Assembly (NCBI GenBank): GCA_964483245.1
Contig: CAZABP010000081.1
Location: 1-15,189 of the forward strand
Reading direction: 5' to 3'
Length of the DNA stretch: 15,189 bases
Origin: CAZABP01 sp964483245
Lineage (GTDB): Bacteria; Planctomycetota; UBA1135; UBA2386
The notes beneath the pieces were generated by a model that saw only the letters and a program-made list of their open reading frames with translations, did not search any database and was not told where the DNA came from. Within the stretch, counting starts at the first letter, position 1. Each line of letters starts with the position of its first letter. A program made the translations under genes and the position numbers. Positions 1 through 8,763 of this stretch are shown piece by piece.

Positions 1-1
1 G

Positions 2-490
<489 letters not shown>

Positions 491-491
491 T

Positions 492-527
492 CGTTCCGCC
501 GGGCGAACGGCGCCGGCGCCGCCGTTC
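492..527. promoter_or_regulatory. Candidate enhancer (upstream activator) inverted repeats
   Basis: The arms GAACGGCG (505-512) and CGCCGTTC (520-527) form an 8-bp inverted repeat with a 7-bp spacer. A further CGTTC at 492-496 is an inverted partner of 505-509. The centre is about 113 bp upstream of the start site predicted from the sigma-54 promoter at 604-618, a usual distance for enhancer-binding protein sites. The run is very GC-rich, so chance symmetry is possible. The binding protein would be the regulator encoded just upstream; this is inference. Confidence 0.3.
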
Positions 528-603
528 CGATTCCGGTACGCGTCCGGTGCAACGCACCCCGCCGACTCCGCACATCAGCTCACGCGACAGCCTGTGCCGC
601 TGC

Positions 604-618
604 TGGCACACTGCTTGC
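604..618 (+). promoter_or_regulatory. Sigma-54 (-24/-12) promoter of the efflux operon
   Basis: The sequence TGGCACACTGCTTGC fits the sigma-54 consensus TGGCAC-N5-TTGC at every conserved base. The invariant GG (605-606) and GC (617-618) are separated by the required 10 bp. Transcription would start near 630, giving a leader of about 36 nt before the membrane fusion protein start at 666. The gene immediately upstream encodes a sigma-54 activator. I found no comparable site when scanning other TGGCA occurrences in the window. Activity has not been shown, but motif, spacing and context agree. Confidence 0.75.
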
Positions 619-654
619 CCCTCGCATCACGACCCCGCGGCCGAGTGCCGCTTC

Positions 655-659
655 AGGAG
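655..659 (+). promoter_or_regulatory. Ribosome binding site fixing the start of the efflux fusion protein
   Basis: AGGAG lies 6 nt before the GTG at 666. It supports that start over the in-frame ATG at 480, which would overlap the upstream regulator gene and place the sigma-54 promoter inside the coding sequence. Confidence 0.65.
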
Positions 660-665
660 CCCCTC

Positions 666-1775
666 GTGAAACTTCGTCATTGGATCGCTTCCGCCGTGCT
701 GTTGTCGTCCGTCCTCGGCGGCGGCGCGCTGCTGGCCGCGTGGAAGCACGAGTCGTTGCAACAGGCGGACGCGGCTGCGCGCGCACAACCGGAGCCGGCC
801 GAAGTGATCACGGTGGCCGCCGCGCGCTCGATCGAGCATCGCCGGACCACGACTTCGATCGGCACGGTGCGCGCGCTGCGGTCGATCACGCTGCGCAACG
901 AGCTGCCGGGCACGGTCGACCAGGTCACGCTCGAGTCCGGCGCGATCGTCGAAGCCGGCACGGTCCTCGTGACGCTCGACGTGTCGGTCGAACAGGCCGA
1001 GCTCCAGGCGCAGGAGTCGCAGGCGGCGCTGGCCGAGACGCTGCTCCGCCGCATGGAACGCGCGAGCCAGACCCGGGCCGCGTCGGAGCTCGACGTCGAA
1101 CGGGCGCGCGCCGAGCGTGACGTTGCGCTGGCGCAGATCGCGCGGACCAAGGCGATCATCGCGCGCAAGACGATCCGGGCACCGTTCAAGGCCCGCGTCG
1201 GCATGGCAGACGTGCACAAGGGTCAGTACCTGCAAGGCGGAACCGAGCTGACGACGCTGCAGGGGATCGACGACTCGGCGCACGTCGACTTCTCGGTGGC
1301 GCAGCCGGTCGCGGCCGGCCTCGCGCAGGGGCAGCACGTGGAGGTGTTCCCGAGCAGCGCGGCGCAGGAGCCGATCCTGGCCGAGATCGTGGCGGTCGAC
1401 GCGCGGATCGACCCCGCCACGCGCAATGCCAGCGTCCGTGCGTTGATCCAGGACGCGACCCTCGCCCCTGCCCCCGGGGCGTCGGTGCGCGTGCGGGTCC
1501 CGGTCGGACCGCCGGAGCAGATGGTGGCGATCCCCGTCACCGCGCTGCGCCGCGGTCCGGCCGGGGACCACGTGTTCGTCGTGCAGCCGGATGACCAAGG
1601 GAACCTGCGCGCGCAGGTCCGCGGCGTGCGCACCGGCGCGATGCTCGGCGCGGAGATCCTCGTGCGCGAGGGTCTCGACGCCGGCGAGCGGGTCGCCGCC
1701 AGCGGCTCGTTCAAGCTGCGCGAAGGCGTACTCGTCGTCGTGCAGGAGGACGCCGGGGGCAAGGGGAACGGCTGA
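666..1775 (+). CDS. RND efflux periplasmic adaptor (membrane fusion protein)
   Basis: This 369-residue HlyD/AcrA-family adaptor links the inner-membrane RND pump to the outer-membrane channel across the periplasm. Residues about 5-26 are a hydrophobic anchor or signal sequence. Next come the first half of a lipoyl-like domain (about 60-100), a short alpha-hairpin rich in Ala, Glu and Arg (about 100-160), and the second lipoyl half starting at the conserved TIRAPF (about residue 168). Beta-barrel and membrane-proximal domains follow (motif DPATRNASVRA, then VAIPVTALRRG). I chose the GTG at 666 because it has an AGGAG site and starts directly at the signal sequence. Translation from 480 would add 62 low-complexity Pro/Arg-rich residues. 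The stop overlaps the next gene's start by one base (TGATG), so translation is probably coupled. There is no clear lipobox, so it is probably anchored by the N-terminal helix. The substrate cannot be read from the sequence. Confidence 0.93.
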   Translation: MKLRHWIASAVLLSSVLGGGALLAAWKHESLQQADAAARAQPEPAEVITVAAARSIEHRRTTTSIGTVRALRSITLRNELPGTVDQVTLESGAIVEAGTVLVTLDVSVEQAELQAQESQAALAETLLRRMERASQTRAASELDVERARAERDVALAQIARTKAIIARKTIRAPFKARVGMADVHKGQYLQGGTELTTLQGIDDSAHVDFSVAQPVAAGLAQGQHVEVFPSSAAQEPILAEIVAVDARIDPATRNASVRALIQDATLAPAPGASVRVRVPVGPPEQMVAIPVTALRRGPAGDHVFVVQPDDQGNLRAQVRGVRTGAMLGAEILVREGLDAGERVAASGSFKLREGVLVVVQEDAGGKGNG

Positions 1776-4700
1776 TGCGTTCCGACCCGGGGGCACCGCA
1801 TGGTGCCGACTCGCACCACGCCGGCGGCCACCCGCCGCGCCGTGCGTTGACCGATCTGTTCATCCGGCACCCGGTGCTGGCGATCGTCGTCAATCTGGCC
1901 CTCGTGCTGGTCGGCTGGCGCGCGCTGACGAACCTGCCGGTGCAGCAGTTCCCGCGCATCGAGAGCTCGTCGATCATCATCACGACGATCTACACCGGCG
2001 CGAGCGCCGAGAACGTGCGCGGCTTCCTGACGACGCCGATCGAACGCGCGGTCTCGGCGATCAGCGGGGTCGACCACGTCGAGTCGACCAGCCGCGCCGG
2101 CCTCAGCACGGTGACCGTGCGGCTGGTGCTGAACCACAGCAGCACGGCGGCGCTGGCGGAGATCACGGCGCGGCTGCAGCAGGTGCGCTCCGAGCTGCCA
2201 CCGGATGCCGAACCGCCGCAGGTCGAGATCCAGCGCGCCGACCGGCCGTATGCGTCGTTCTATCTGAGCTTCACGTCGGACGAGCGCGGCGTGCCGCAGA
2301 TCACCGACTGGCTCGTGCGCACGCTCCAGCCGCAGCTGTCGACACTGCCAGGCGTGCAGCGCGTCAGCGTCGAAGGCGGCCGGCAGATCGCGATGCGGGT
2401 CTGGATCGATCCGGATCGGCTCGCCGCACTGAACCTGTCCCCGGGCGACGTCAACGCGGCGCTGCGGCGCAACAACTACCTGGCCGCTGTCGGGCAGACG
2501 AAGAACGAGTTCGTCCAGATCGACCTGCTGGCCAACACCGACCTGCGCTCGGTCGAGGAGTTCGCCGACCTGATCGTCGCCGACCGTGACGGCGCGCTCG
2601 TGCGGCTCAGCGACGTCGCGCGGGTCGAGCTCGGCGCCGAGGAAGCCGACATGGTCGCCAAGTTCAGCGGCAAGGAGGCGGTCTACCTCGGCGTCTGGCC
2701 GCTGATCGGCGTCAACGAGATCGAGGTCGCGCACCGGCTGCGCGCCGAGATGGAGAACCTGCGCCCGACGCTGCCGCGCGACATCGACATGCGGCTCGCC
2801 TACGACGCGACCGTGTTCATGGAGAACGCGCTCAAGGAGATCACCAAGACACTCGGCGAGACGATCGCGATCGTCGGGCTGGTCGTGTTCCTGTTCATGG
2901 GATCGGTGCGGACCGCGATCGTGCCGCTGGTCGCGATGCCGGTGTCGCTGATCGGTGCAGCCATCGTGATGCTCGCCGCCGGGTTCAGCCTGAACCTGCT
3001 GACGATCCTCGCGATCGTGCTCGCGGTCGGGCTGGTCGTCGACGACGCGATCGTCGTGGTCGAGAACGTCGAGCGGCACGTGCGGCTCGGGCGCTCGCGC
3101 GTGCAGGCGGCGATCCTGGGTGCCCGCGAGCTGCTCGGACCGATCGTCGCGATGACGATCACGCTGGCGGTCGTCTACACGCCGATCGGGTTCCAGGGCG
3201 GGCTGACCGGCACGCTGTTCCTCGCGATCACGCTGGCGGCGGCCGTCGTCGTGTCCGGGATCGTGGCACTGACGCTGTCACCGGTCATGAGCTCGCGGTT
3301 CGTGCACCCGCACGGGCGGGAAGGGCGGCTGACGTCCTGGGTCAACCGCGGCTTCGACGCGCTGCGGCGCGGCTACGTCTGGCTGCTCGACGGTGCGCTG
3401 CAGATCCGCTGGGCGATCGTGTTGGCAGCGCTGCTGGTCAGCGCGGCGGCCTGGCCGCTGTACCAGTTCTCGCGCCGTGAGCTCGCGCCGGTCGAGGACC
3501 AGGGGCACGTGTCGATGTTCCTCGAGGCGGCGCCGGATTCGACGCTGGCGGCGTCGAACCGCGCTTCGCTCGGCGTCGTCGACACCGTGACGTCGATGCC
3601 CGAGGCGCAGTTCATGTGGTCGCTGACCGCGGCCTGGGGCGGCTTCGGCGGCATGGTCACGAAGGACTGGCGCGAGCGCGCGCGGTCGACTGAGGAGCTG
3701 TACGGCGAGCTGTTCGGCCGCGTCTCGCAGATCCCGGGGTTGCGCGTGTTCCCGCGGCTGGACCCACCGCTCCCGAACGCCGGGCAATACGACGTCGAGC
3801 TGGTGTTGCAGAGCAACCTGCCGGCCGAGCAGATGCTCGAGACGGTCGGTGCCGTCGTCGGGGCCGGGTGGGCGAGCGGGAAGTTCCTGTACGTCGACAC
3901 CGATCTGAAGTTCGACCTGCCGCAGGCGCACGTGATCATCGACCGCGAGCGGCTCGCGGATCTCGGCCTCGACCTCGCCGGCGTCGGACAGGAGCTCGGC
4001 ACGCTGCTCGGCGGCGCCTATGTCAACCGGTTCAACTTCTTCGACCGCAGCTACAAGGTGATCCCGCAGATCGGTGCCGAGGACCGCAAGACGGTCGGCC
4101 CGCTGTTGGATCTCAAGATCAAGACGCCGGGTGGCGAGCTCGTCCCGGTCTCGACGTTCACGCACATCGAGACCAGCACGGCGCCGCGGACGCTGAACCG
4201 GTTCCAGCAGCGCAACGCGGTGCGGATCTTCGGCGGCGTGCAGCCGGGGGTGACCAAGGAGGAGGGGCTCAGCGTGCTCGAGGCGGCGGCGGCGGCGGTC
4301 AAGCCGCCGGGCGCCACGCTCGACTTTGCCGGTGAATCGCGACAGATCCGGCGCGAGGGCTCGGCGCTGACGGTGACGCTGGCGTTCGCGGTGGTGCTGA
4401 TCTACCTCGTGCTCGCTGCACAGTTCCACAGCTTCCGGGACCCGCTGATCGTGCTGCTCGGCTCGGTGCCGCTCGCGATCTCGGCGGCGCTGGTGTTCAG
4501 CTTCGTGGATCTGACGACGATCAACATCTACTCGCAGGTCGGGCTGATCACGCTGGTCGGGCTGATCGCGAAGAACGGGATCCTGATCGTCGAGTTCGCC
4601 AACACGCTGCAGCAACGCGGCCTGGAGAAGATGGTCGCGCTGCGCGAGGCGGCGGCGACGCGACTCCGTCCGGTGTTGATGACTTCGGCGGCGACCGTGT

Positions 4701-4942
4701 TCGGCCACATGCCACTCGTGTTCGTGACCGGTCCTGGCGCCGAGGCGCGCAACAGCATCGGCACGATGCTGGTGGCCGGCATGACGGTCGGCACGTTGTT
4801 CACGCTGTTCGTGGTGCCGGTCTTCTATTCGCTGATCGCGGCGCGCCACGCGCCGGAGACCGAGTCCGGCGAACAGGAGTCCAGGCAGCCGTTGCTCGAA
4901 CCGAAGCAGCCGGTGCTGCTCGCCAGCGGGAGGCTCGCATGA
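1775..4942 (+). CDS. RND multidrug efflux pump, HAE1 family (AcrB/MexB-like permease)
   Basis: This 1055-residue proton-driven exporter is the inner-membrane subunit of the tripartite system, at the usual family length. It shows the duplicated RND layout: TM1 at about 30-50, a large periplasmic loop, TM2-6, a second TM7 and loop, and TM8-12. The proton-relay aspartates are present as D423 and D424 in GLVVDDAIVVVENVER, equivalent to AcrB D407/D408. The TM10 lysine is K933 in GLIAKNGILIVEFAN, equivalent to AcrB K940, so the pump looks functional. VQQFPRIESSSI and TPIERAVSAISGVD are typical of the first porter subdomain. The N terminus has a 25-residue polar, His-rich extension before TM1, and the C terminus has a soluble tail of about 30 residues. 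It overlaps both neighbours by 1 and 4 bases. Drug, solvent or lipid-type substrates are all possible. Confidence 0.97.
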   Translation: MRSDPGAPHGADSHHAGGHPPRRALTDLFIRHPVLAIVVNLALVLVGWRALTNLPVQQFPRIESSSIIITTIYTGASAENVRGFLTTPIERAVSAISGVDHVESTSRAGLSTVTVRLVLNHSSTAALAEITARLQQVRSELPPDAEPPQVEIQRADRPYASFYLSFTSDERGVPQITDWLVRTLQPQLSTLPGVQRVSVEGGRQIAMRVWIDPDRLAALNLSPGDVNAALRRNNYLAAVGQTKNEFVQIDLLANTDLRSVEEFADLIVADRDGALVRLSDVARVELGAEEADMVAKFSGKEAVYLGVWPLIGVNEIEVAHRLRAEMENLRPTLPRDIDMRLAYDATVFMENALKEITKTLGETIAIVGLVVFLFMGSVRTAIVPLVAMPVSLIGAAIVMLAAGFSLNLLTILAIVLAVGLVVDDAIVVVENVERHVRLGRSRVQAAILGARELLGPIVAMTITLAVVYTPIGFQGGLTGTLFLAITLAAAVVVSGIVALTLSPVMSSRFVHPHGREGRLTSWVNRGFDALRRGYVWLLDGALQIRWAIVLAALLVSAAAWPLYQFSRRELAPVEDQGHVSMFLEAAPDSTLAASNRASLGVVDTVTSMPEAQFMWSLTAAWGGFGGMVTKDWRERARSTEELYGELFGRVSQIPGLRVFPRLDPPLPNAGQYDVELVLQSNLPAEQMLETVGAVVGAGWASGKFLYVDTDLKFDLPQAHVIIDRERLADLGLDLAGVGQELGTLLGGAYVNRFNFFDRSYKVIPQIGAEDRKTVGPLLDLKIKTPGGELVPVSTFTHIETSTAPRTLNRFQQRNAVRIFGGVQPGVTKEEGLSVLEAAAAAVKPPGATLDFAGESRQIRREGSALTVTLAFAVVLIYLVLAAQFHSFRDPLIVLLGSVPLAISAALVFSFVDLTTINIYSQVGLITLVGLIAKNGILIVEFANTLQQRGLEKMVALREAAATRLRPVLMTSAATVFGHMPLVFVTGPGAEARNSIGTMLVAGMTVGTLFTLFVVPVFYSLIAARHAPETESGEQESRQPLLEPKQPVLLASGRLA

Positions 4943-6360
4943 GGCTCGTGCAGTTGCTCGGCCTGTTTGCGGCCGGCTGTGTCGCGGTCGGCCCGGACTA
5001 CGAGGCGCCGGAGCGCGAGATCCCTGCGCAGTGGCGCGAGCAGGATGCGGTGCTGGTCGCCGGGACCCCGGCCGAACTCGCCGCCTGGTGGCGGCAGCTC
5101 GGGGATCCGTTGCTCGACGACCTCGTGCTACGCGCGGTCTCCGGCGGACTGGACCTGCGCGAAGCGCTGGCGCGCGTGCGCGAGGCGCGGTCGTTGCGCG
5201 GCGTCGCCGAGGCGGATCTGTGGCCGAAGCTGGATGCGCAGGCGTCGTACCGGCGCACCGGGGACAGCGAGAACACGCCGTTCGGGGACTTCGCGACCGA
5301 CTGGCACCGGTTCGCGGCCGGCTTCGAGCTGTCATGGGAGCTCGACGTGTGGGGGCGCGTGCGCCGGTCGGTCGAGGCGGCCGAGGCTGACGTCGCGGCC
5401 AGCGTCGAGGACGCGCGCGGCGTCGCCGTGTCGGTCGCGGCCGAGACCGCGCGCAGCTACGTCGAGCTGCGCACGTTCCAGCGCCGGCTCGCGATAGCGC
5501 GCCAGAACGTGGACCTGCAAGGGCAGACCCTCGAGCTCGTGCGCGGCCGGTTCGAAGCCGGGCTCGTCGGCGAGCGGGACGTCGCGCAGGCGCGCACCAA
5601 CGTCGAGACCACGCGCGCGCGCGTGCCGGCGCTCGAAGCAGGTGTGCGCGCCGCCGAGAACCGGCTCGCCGTGCTGCTCGGCGCTGCGCCCGGCGCGCTG
5701 GCGGCCGAGCTGGCCGAACTGCAGCCGATTCCGGTGCCGCCGGCGCAGGTCGCCGTCGGGCTGCCGGCCGATCTGCTGCGCCGCCGTCCCGACGTGCGTC
5801 GGGCCGAACGTTTCCTCGCGGCCGAGACGGCGCGGATCGGCGTCGCCGAAGGAGACCTGTATCCGCGGCTGTCGCTGCTCGGCACGCTCGGCCTCGAGTC
5901 GGATGACGCGTCCGACTTCTTCGATCCGACGAGCGGCGTCTACACGTTCGGGCCGTCGCTGCGCTGGAATCTGTTCGACGCCGGTTCGATCCGCGGGCGC
6001 ATCGAGGCGCAGGAGGCGCGGACCGAGCAGGCGTTGCTGCAGTGGGAACGCACCGTGTTGACCGCGCTCGAGGAGACGGAGAACGCCATGACGTCGTTCG
6101 TGCGCGAGCAGGTCCGGCGCGGGTCGTTGGTGGCGGCCGTCGAGAACGCGCGGCGCAGCGTCGAGCTGGCGCAGGCGCAGTACCGTGAAGGGATCTCAGA
6201 CTTCCAGACCGTGCTCGATTCGGAGCGGACGCTGGCCGAGCTCGAGGACGATCTCGCAGTCAGCGACGCGGCGGTGACCACGAACCTGGTCACGCTGTTC
6301 CGCGCGCTCGGCGGGGGCTGGGAACAGGCGGATCGTCTCGCGCGCGCGATCGGCGAGTAG
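4939..6360 (+). CDS. Outer-membrane efflux lipoprotein, NodT/OprM family (TolC-like channel)
   Basis: This 473-residue outer-membrane channel subunit completes the export path for the pump and adaptor encoded upstream. The signal peptide ends in a lipobox (FAAGC, acylated Cys14), followed by the family motif VGPDYEAP. Two related TolC-type repeats are visible. The first runs through the DPLLDDLV and ALARVREARSLRGVAEADLWPKL-type region; the second holds LPADLLRRRPDVRRAER and GDLYPRLSLLG. The C-terminal LFRALGGGW is characteristic of NodT-type factors. The start at 4939 overlaps the pump stop in ATGA and has GGGAGG at 4928-4933. Length and motifs look complete, so this should be a working third component. 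Confidence 0.96.
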   Translation: MRLVQLLGLFAAGCVAVGPDYEAPEREIPAQWREQDAVLVAGTPAELAAWWRQLGDPLLDDLVLRAVSGGLDLREALARVREARSLRGVAEADLWPKLDAQASYRRTGDSENTPFGDFATDWHRFAAGFELSWELDVWGRVRRSVEAAEADVAASVEDARGVAVSVAAETARSYVELRTFQRRLAIARQNVDLQGQTLELVRGRFEAGLVGERDVAQARTNVETTRARVPALEAGVRAAENRLAVLLGAAPGALAAELAELQPIPVPPAQVAVGLPADLLRRRPDVRRAERFLAAETARIGVAEGDLYPRLSLLGTLGLESDDASDFFDPTSGVYTFGPSLRWNLFDAGSIRGRIEAQEARTEQALLQWERTVLTALEETENAMTSFVREQVRRGSLVAAVENARRSVELAQAQYREGISDFQTVLDSERTLAELEDDLAVSDAAVTTNLVTLFRALGGGWEQADRLARAIGE

Positions 6361-6403
6361 GCGCGCGGTTGCAGCCGTGGGCGCGGCGGCGGAAGCTGCC
6401 GCG

Positions 6404-7390
6404 ATGCTGCGTGCGGCGTGGATGCTGCTGCTCGGGGTCGCTGCGTGCGCGGCTCCCGGCGCCGTTGCGTGGCCGGCACCGGAGACGGCGATTCCACACG
6501 CGGATCCGCGCGGTGCCGAGAACCTGGATGGCGCCACTTCCACGCCGGTCGAGTACTTCGGTGAGCTCGACCACATGCAGTTCCGGGCCGCGCAGCGGGC
6601 GTACGAAGCATTGCTCGCCGCACCGACCGACGAGGAGCGGATCGTCTGGTATGGGCGCCGGCTCGCGTACCTCGGAGCGTTCGAGCTCGCGGTCGAGGTC
6701 TACACGCAAGGTCTCGCGTTGCACCCCGACTCCGCCAGGCTGCTGCGCCACCGCGGGCATCGCTGGATCACGTTGCGCGAGTTCGAACGGGCCGAACAGG
6801 ACCTCGCGCGCGCCGCGAGTCTGATCGCGGGCACCGCGGATGAAGTCGAGCCGGACGGCAAGCCGAATGCGGCGGGGATCCCGATCAGCACGCTGCACAC
6901 GAACATCTGGTACCACCAGGGGCTCGCGCAGTACCTGCGCGGCGACTACGCAGCGGCGGCGAGCAGCTTCGAACGTTGCCTCGAGGCGGCGCGCAACCGG
7001 GACATGGAGGTCGCCGCGAGGTACTGGCTGTACCTGTCCCGGCAACGCAGCGGGCAACCCGCGGAGGCCGACGCTGCGCTCGCGCCGGTACGTGCCGACT
7101 GGCAGCTGCTCGAAAACCACGCCTACCATCGCCTGCTGCTGCTGTTCCGTCAGGAGGCTGGCTTCCACGCGTCCACCGACGGCACGCACACCGAGGAGGC
7201 GACCTACAGCTACGGTGTCGCCTGCTTCCTCCGGATCCGCACGGCAAGCCTGGAGCCGAGCCTCGCCACATCGCTCGCGGCCAGCGCCACGAGTCTGCTG
7301 CGCCACACGGCCCAGACCGGACCCTGGCCCGCGTTTGCGACGATCGCTGCGGAGGCAGACCTGCACCGCGCGTGGGTCGCTCCGCGCTGA
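6404..7390 (+). CDS. Exported TPR-repeat protein, possible lipoprotein
   Basis: A 328-residue protein of unknown specific function. A hydrophobic signal (residues 4-14) ends in GVAAC, so Cys15 may be acylated, although Val rather than Leu at -3 makes the lipobox imperfect. Tetratricopeptide-like helical pairs are seen at about 80-113 (YGRRLAYLGAFELAVEVYTQ), 114-145, 165-199 (WYHQGLAQYLRGDYAAAASSFE) and 204-230. Such repeats bind other proteins. I prefer ATG 6404, which begins at the signal sequence with a weak GGAAG 8 nt before it, over GTG 6377. It starts 43 bp after the channel gene on the same strand, with no terminator seen between, so it may share the efflux transcript. It could equally be an independent gene. 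Its 3' end faces the convergent YjbR-like gene 17 bp away. Confidence 0.8.
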   Translation: MLRAAWMLLLGVAACAAPGAVAWPAPETAIPHADPRGAENLDGATSTPVEYFGELDHMQFRAAQRAYEALLAAPTDEERIVWYGRRLAYLGAFELAVEVYTQGLALHPDSARLLRHRGHRWITLREFERAEQDLARAASLIAGTADEVEPDGKPNAAGIPISTLHTNIWYHQGLAQYLRGDYAAAASSFERCLEAARNRDMEVAARYWLYLSRQRSGQPAEADAALAPVRADWQLLENHAYHRLLLLFRQEAGFHASTDGTHTEEATYSYGVACFLRIRTASLEPSLATSLAASATSLLRHTAQTGPWPAFATIAAEADLHRAWVAPR

Positions 7391-7407
7391 GCGCTGTGGG
7401 AGCGAGA

Positions 7408-7833
7408 TCAGCGGCGCCGGGACTTGGAGGCACCGGGCGCGGTGCGTGCCTTGGTTGCCTTGCCGGACTTCGGCGGCCGGGCGGACGTGCCTGCGCCTGC
7501 GGTGCCGGCGAACAGCGCGTAGCTCTCCGCCAGCCAGCGCCGCAGCTGCGCCAGCGGCAAGCGCCCGCCGGTCGCCTTGACCTCGACCCAGCCGCCGGCG
7601 CCGGCACGCCACTGCTCGGGAGACTCCGCCGCCAGCGCGCGCGCCTCGGCCAGGGACTCGCCGAGCTTGAACATCAAGCTCGCCGGTTTGAAGAACGCGA
7701 AGGCCTTGCCACGCACTTTCAGCGTCCGGCTCTCGAGCTTCGTTCCTGCACAGGCCACGCCCTCCTCGACGCCGGGATGCTTCCGCGCCGCCATGAGCAG
7801 GACTGCGAACGGGCTCTCGGACTCACCGGCCAT
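7408..7833 (-). CDS. YjbR/MmcQ-like small protein with basic tail
   Basis: A 141-residue protein resembling the MmcQ/YjbR (CyaY-like fold) family. Residues about 9-110 show the family layout: a first helix, HPGVEEG, then LKVRGKAFAFF, MFKLGES and GGWVEVKATGG, ending in a helix with RRWLAESYALFA. Members are often annotated as DNA-binding, but their role is poorly established. From residue 112 on there is a low-complexity, Lys/Arg/Ala/Gly-rich tail of about 30 residues that could contact nucleic acid; it lies outside the domain and looks lineage-specific. The ATG at 7833 has no strong ribosome site. The gene is monocistronic and convergent with the TPR gene. A TfoX N-terminal domain is a related alternative. 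Confidence 0.7.
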   Translation of the reverse strand: MAGESESPFAVLLMAARKHPGVEEGVACAGTKLESRTLKVRGKAFAFFKPASLMFKLGESLAEARALAAESPEQWRAGAGGWVEVKATGGRLPLAQLRRWLAESYALFAGTAGAGTSARPPKSGKATKARTAPGASKSRRR

Positions 7834-7899
7834 GCGGCGCGATCATGGCGCAGGGACGCCTACGGTCCAGCCGCTGCGCGTGCTGGCGGCTTCGATGCG

Positions 7900-7928
7900 T
7901 GGGCAATCGGTTCGACCTGCGCTACAAC
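7900..7928 (+). promoter_or_regulatory. Weak candidate promoter for the tRNA gene
   Basis: TGGGCA (7900-7905) and TACAAC (7923-7928) each match 4 of 6 bases of the housekeeping -35 and -10 consensus, with a 17-bp spacer. They would give a leader of about 18 nt before the tRNA. With such short, partial matches this is only a suggestion. Confidence 0.25.
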
Positions 7929-7952
7929 GGCACCCCTCGCGCGAGCGGTCAC

Positions 7953-8029
7953 GCGCCCGTAGCTCAGCTGGACAGAGCACCGGATTTCTAATCCGGCGGT
8001 CCCAGGTTCGAGTCCTGGCGGGCGTGCCA
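7953..8029 (+). tRNA. trnR: tRNA-Arg (anticodon TCT)
   Basis: This 77-nt gene folds as a standard cloverleaf with an encoded CCA end. The acceptor stem is GCGCCCG with CGGGCGT, closing with a G1-T72 wobble, then discriminator G and CCA (8027-8029). The D-arm holds AGCTCAGCTGGACAGAGC. The anticodon stem CCGGA/TCCGG encloses the loop TTTCTAA with anticodon TCT at 7987-7989, which reads AGA. The T-arm contains GGTTCGAGTCC. It decodes the rare arginine codon AGA (and possibly AGG), expected to be little used in such a GC-rich genome. A convergent protein gene ends 7 bp beyond the 3' end. Confidence 0.97.
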
Positions 8030-8036
8030 GTCCTGC

Positions 8037-8681
8037 CTATTCCGGCAGCAGCGGCGAGGGGCAGAGCACCGCCATCAGGCTGCTGGACGGTTGCGGGAGC
8101 AGCGCCACCCCCTGCGGCATGAACATCGTTGCATAGCGCGTCGTCTGCCGGCAGATCGCGTCCAGCGCGCGGTCGACGGCGTGCAGACTCTTCGCGTCCG
8201 GCGCGGTCCAGGTGTGTGCGCATTCCTTGACGCGCGCGCAATTCGCGAGCAGGTCGTCGAGATCGAGTGCGACGACTTCGGCGTGGACGTGCGCCCGCTC
8301 GCGCCCGAGCGCGAACTCGTCGAACTGCCGATGCGCCGATTCGAGCGTCTCCGGCGTCCGCGGATCGTGCACGCGCAGGTAGCGCTCCCGCGTCAGCACC
8401 TGCGGCTGTTCGTGCATCGCGCCGAGCAGTTGCAGCAACGAGGCAGCCCGCCGATCGGTCGCGAGCTGCCGGTCGACCGCGAGCGCGGCCTGTGCGAAGT
8501 ACCCGCCGCTGAGCCAACGGCAGATGTCGCCGTTGGCGCGCACCCTGGGGGTGTCAGCGACGCGCAGCAGTTCTCGCCACAGATGCCGGCCGAAGTGCAG
8601 GTGCCTCACCTGCTCCAGGATCTGGCGGTGCCATTGGGCGAGCCGCCGGAACATCCTGTCGCCTCGTTGGTCGATGGACAT
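8037..8681 (-). CDS. Hypothetical protein, HEPN AbiU2-like
   Basis: A 214-residue soluble, mostly helical protein. Its layout resembles the AbiU2-type HEPN family. A central helix pair (residues about 61-90, YFAQAALAVDRQLATDRRAA then SLLQLLGAM) is followed by an Arg/His motif GRERAHVH (R127-x5-H133). That motif fits the RX4-6H signature of HEPN ribonucleases, and it is followed by DLDDLLANCARV. HEPN proteins of this kind occur in abortive infection and toxin-antitoxin systems, but no antitoxin or partner gene is beside it. The ATG at 8681 has GGAG 4 nt upstream; an in-frame ATG at residue 10 is an alternative. It reads toward the tRNA-Arg and stops 7 bp from the tRNA CCA. The long open frame on the opposite strand gives a less protein-like sequence. 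The family match is by eye only. Confidence 0.5.
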   Translation of the reverse strand: MSIDQRGDRMFRRLAQWHRQILEQVRHLHFGRHLWRELLRVADTPRVRANGDICRWLSGGYFAQAALAVDRQLATDRRAASLLQLLGAMHEQPQVLTRERYLRVHDPRTPETLESAHRQFDEFALGRERAHVHAEVVALDLDDLLANCARVKECAHTWTAPDAKSLHAVDRALDAICRQTTRYATMFMPQGVALLPQPSSSLMAVLCPSPLLPE

Positions 8682-8763
8682 CCGACTCCATTCGGTAGAG
8701 GTGTGGTCCCTGCACGGCGCGGCACCTTAGCCAGCGGAAGCGCGACGCCCCATCGGCGGGAGC

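Noticed and set aside
1223..5335. Very long open frames on the - strand opposite the efflux genes
   Set aside because: They encode Arg/His/Asp-rich sequence without domains, typical antisense shadows of GC-rich genes, and they oppose confidently identified RND proteins.
8033..8048. CTGCC/GGCAG hairpin just after the tRNA as a terminator
   Set aside because: It has only 5 bp, no T-run, and overlaps the end of the HEPN-like gene; too weak to call.
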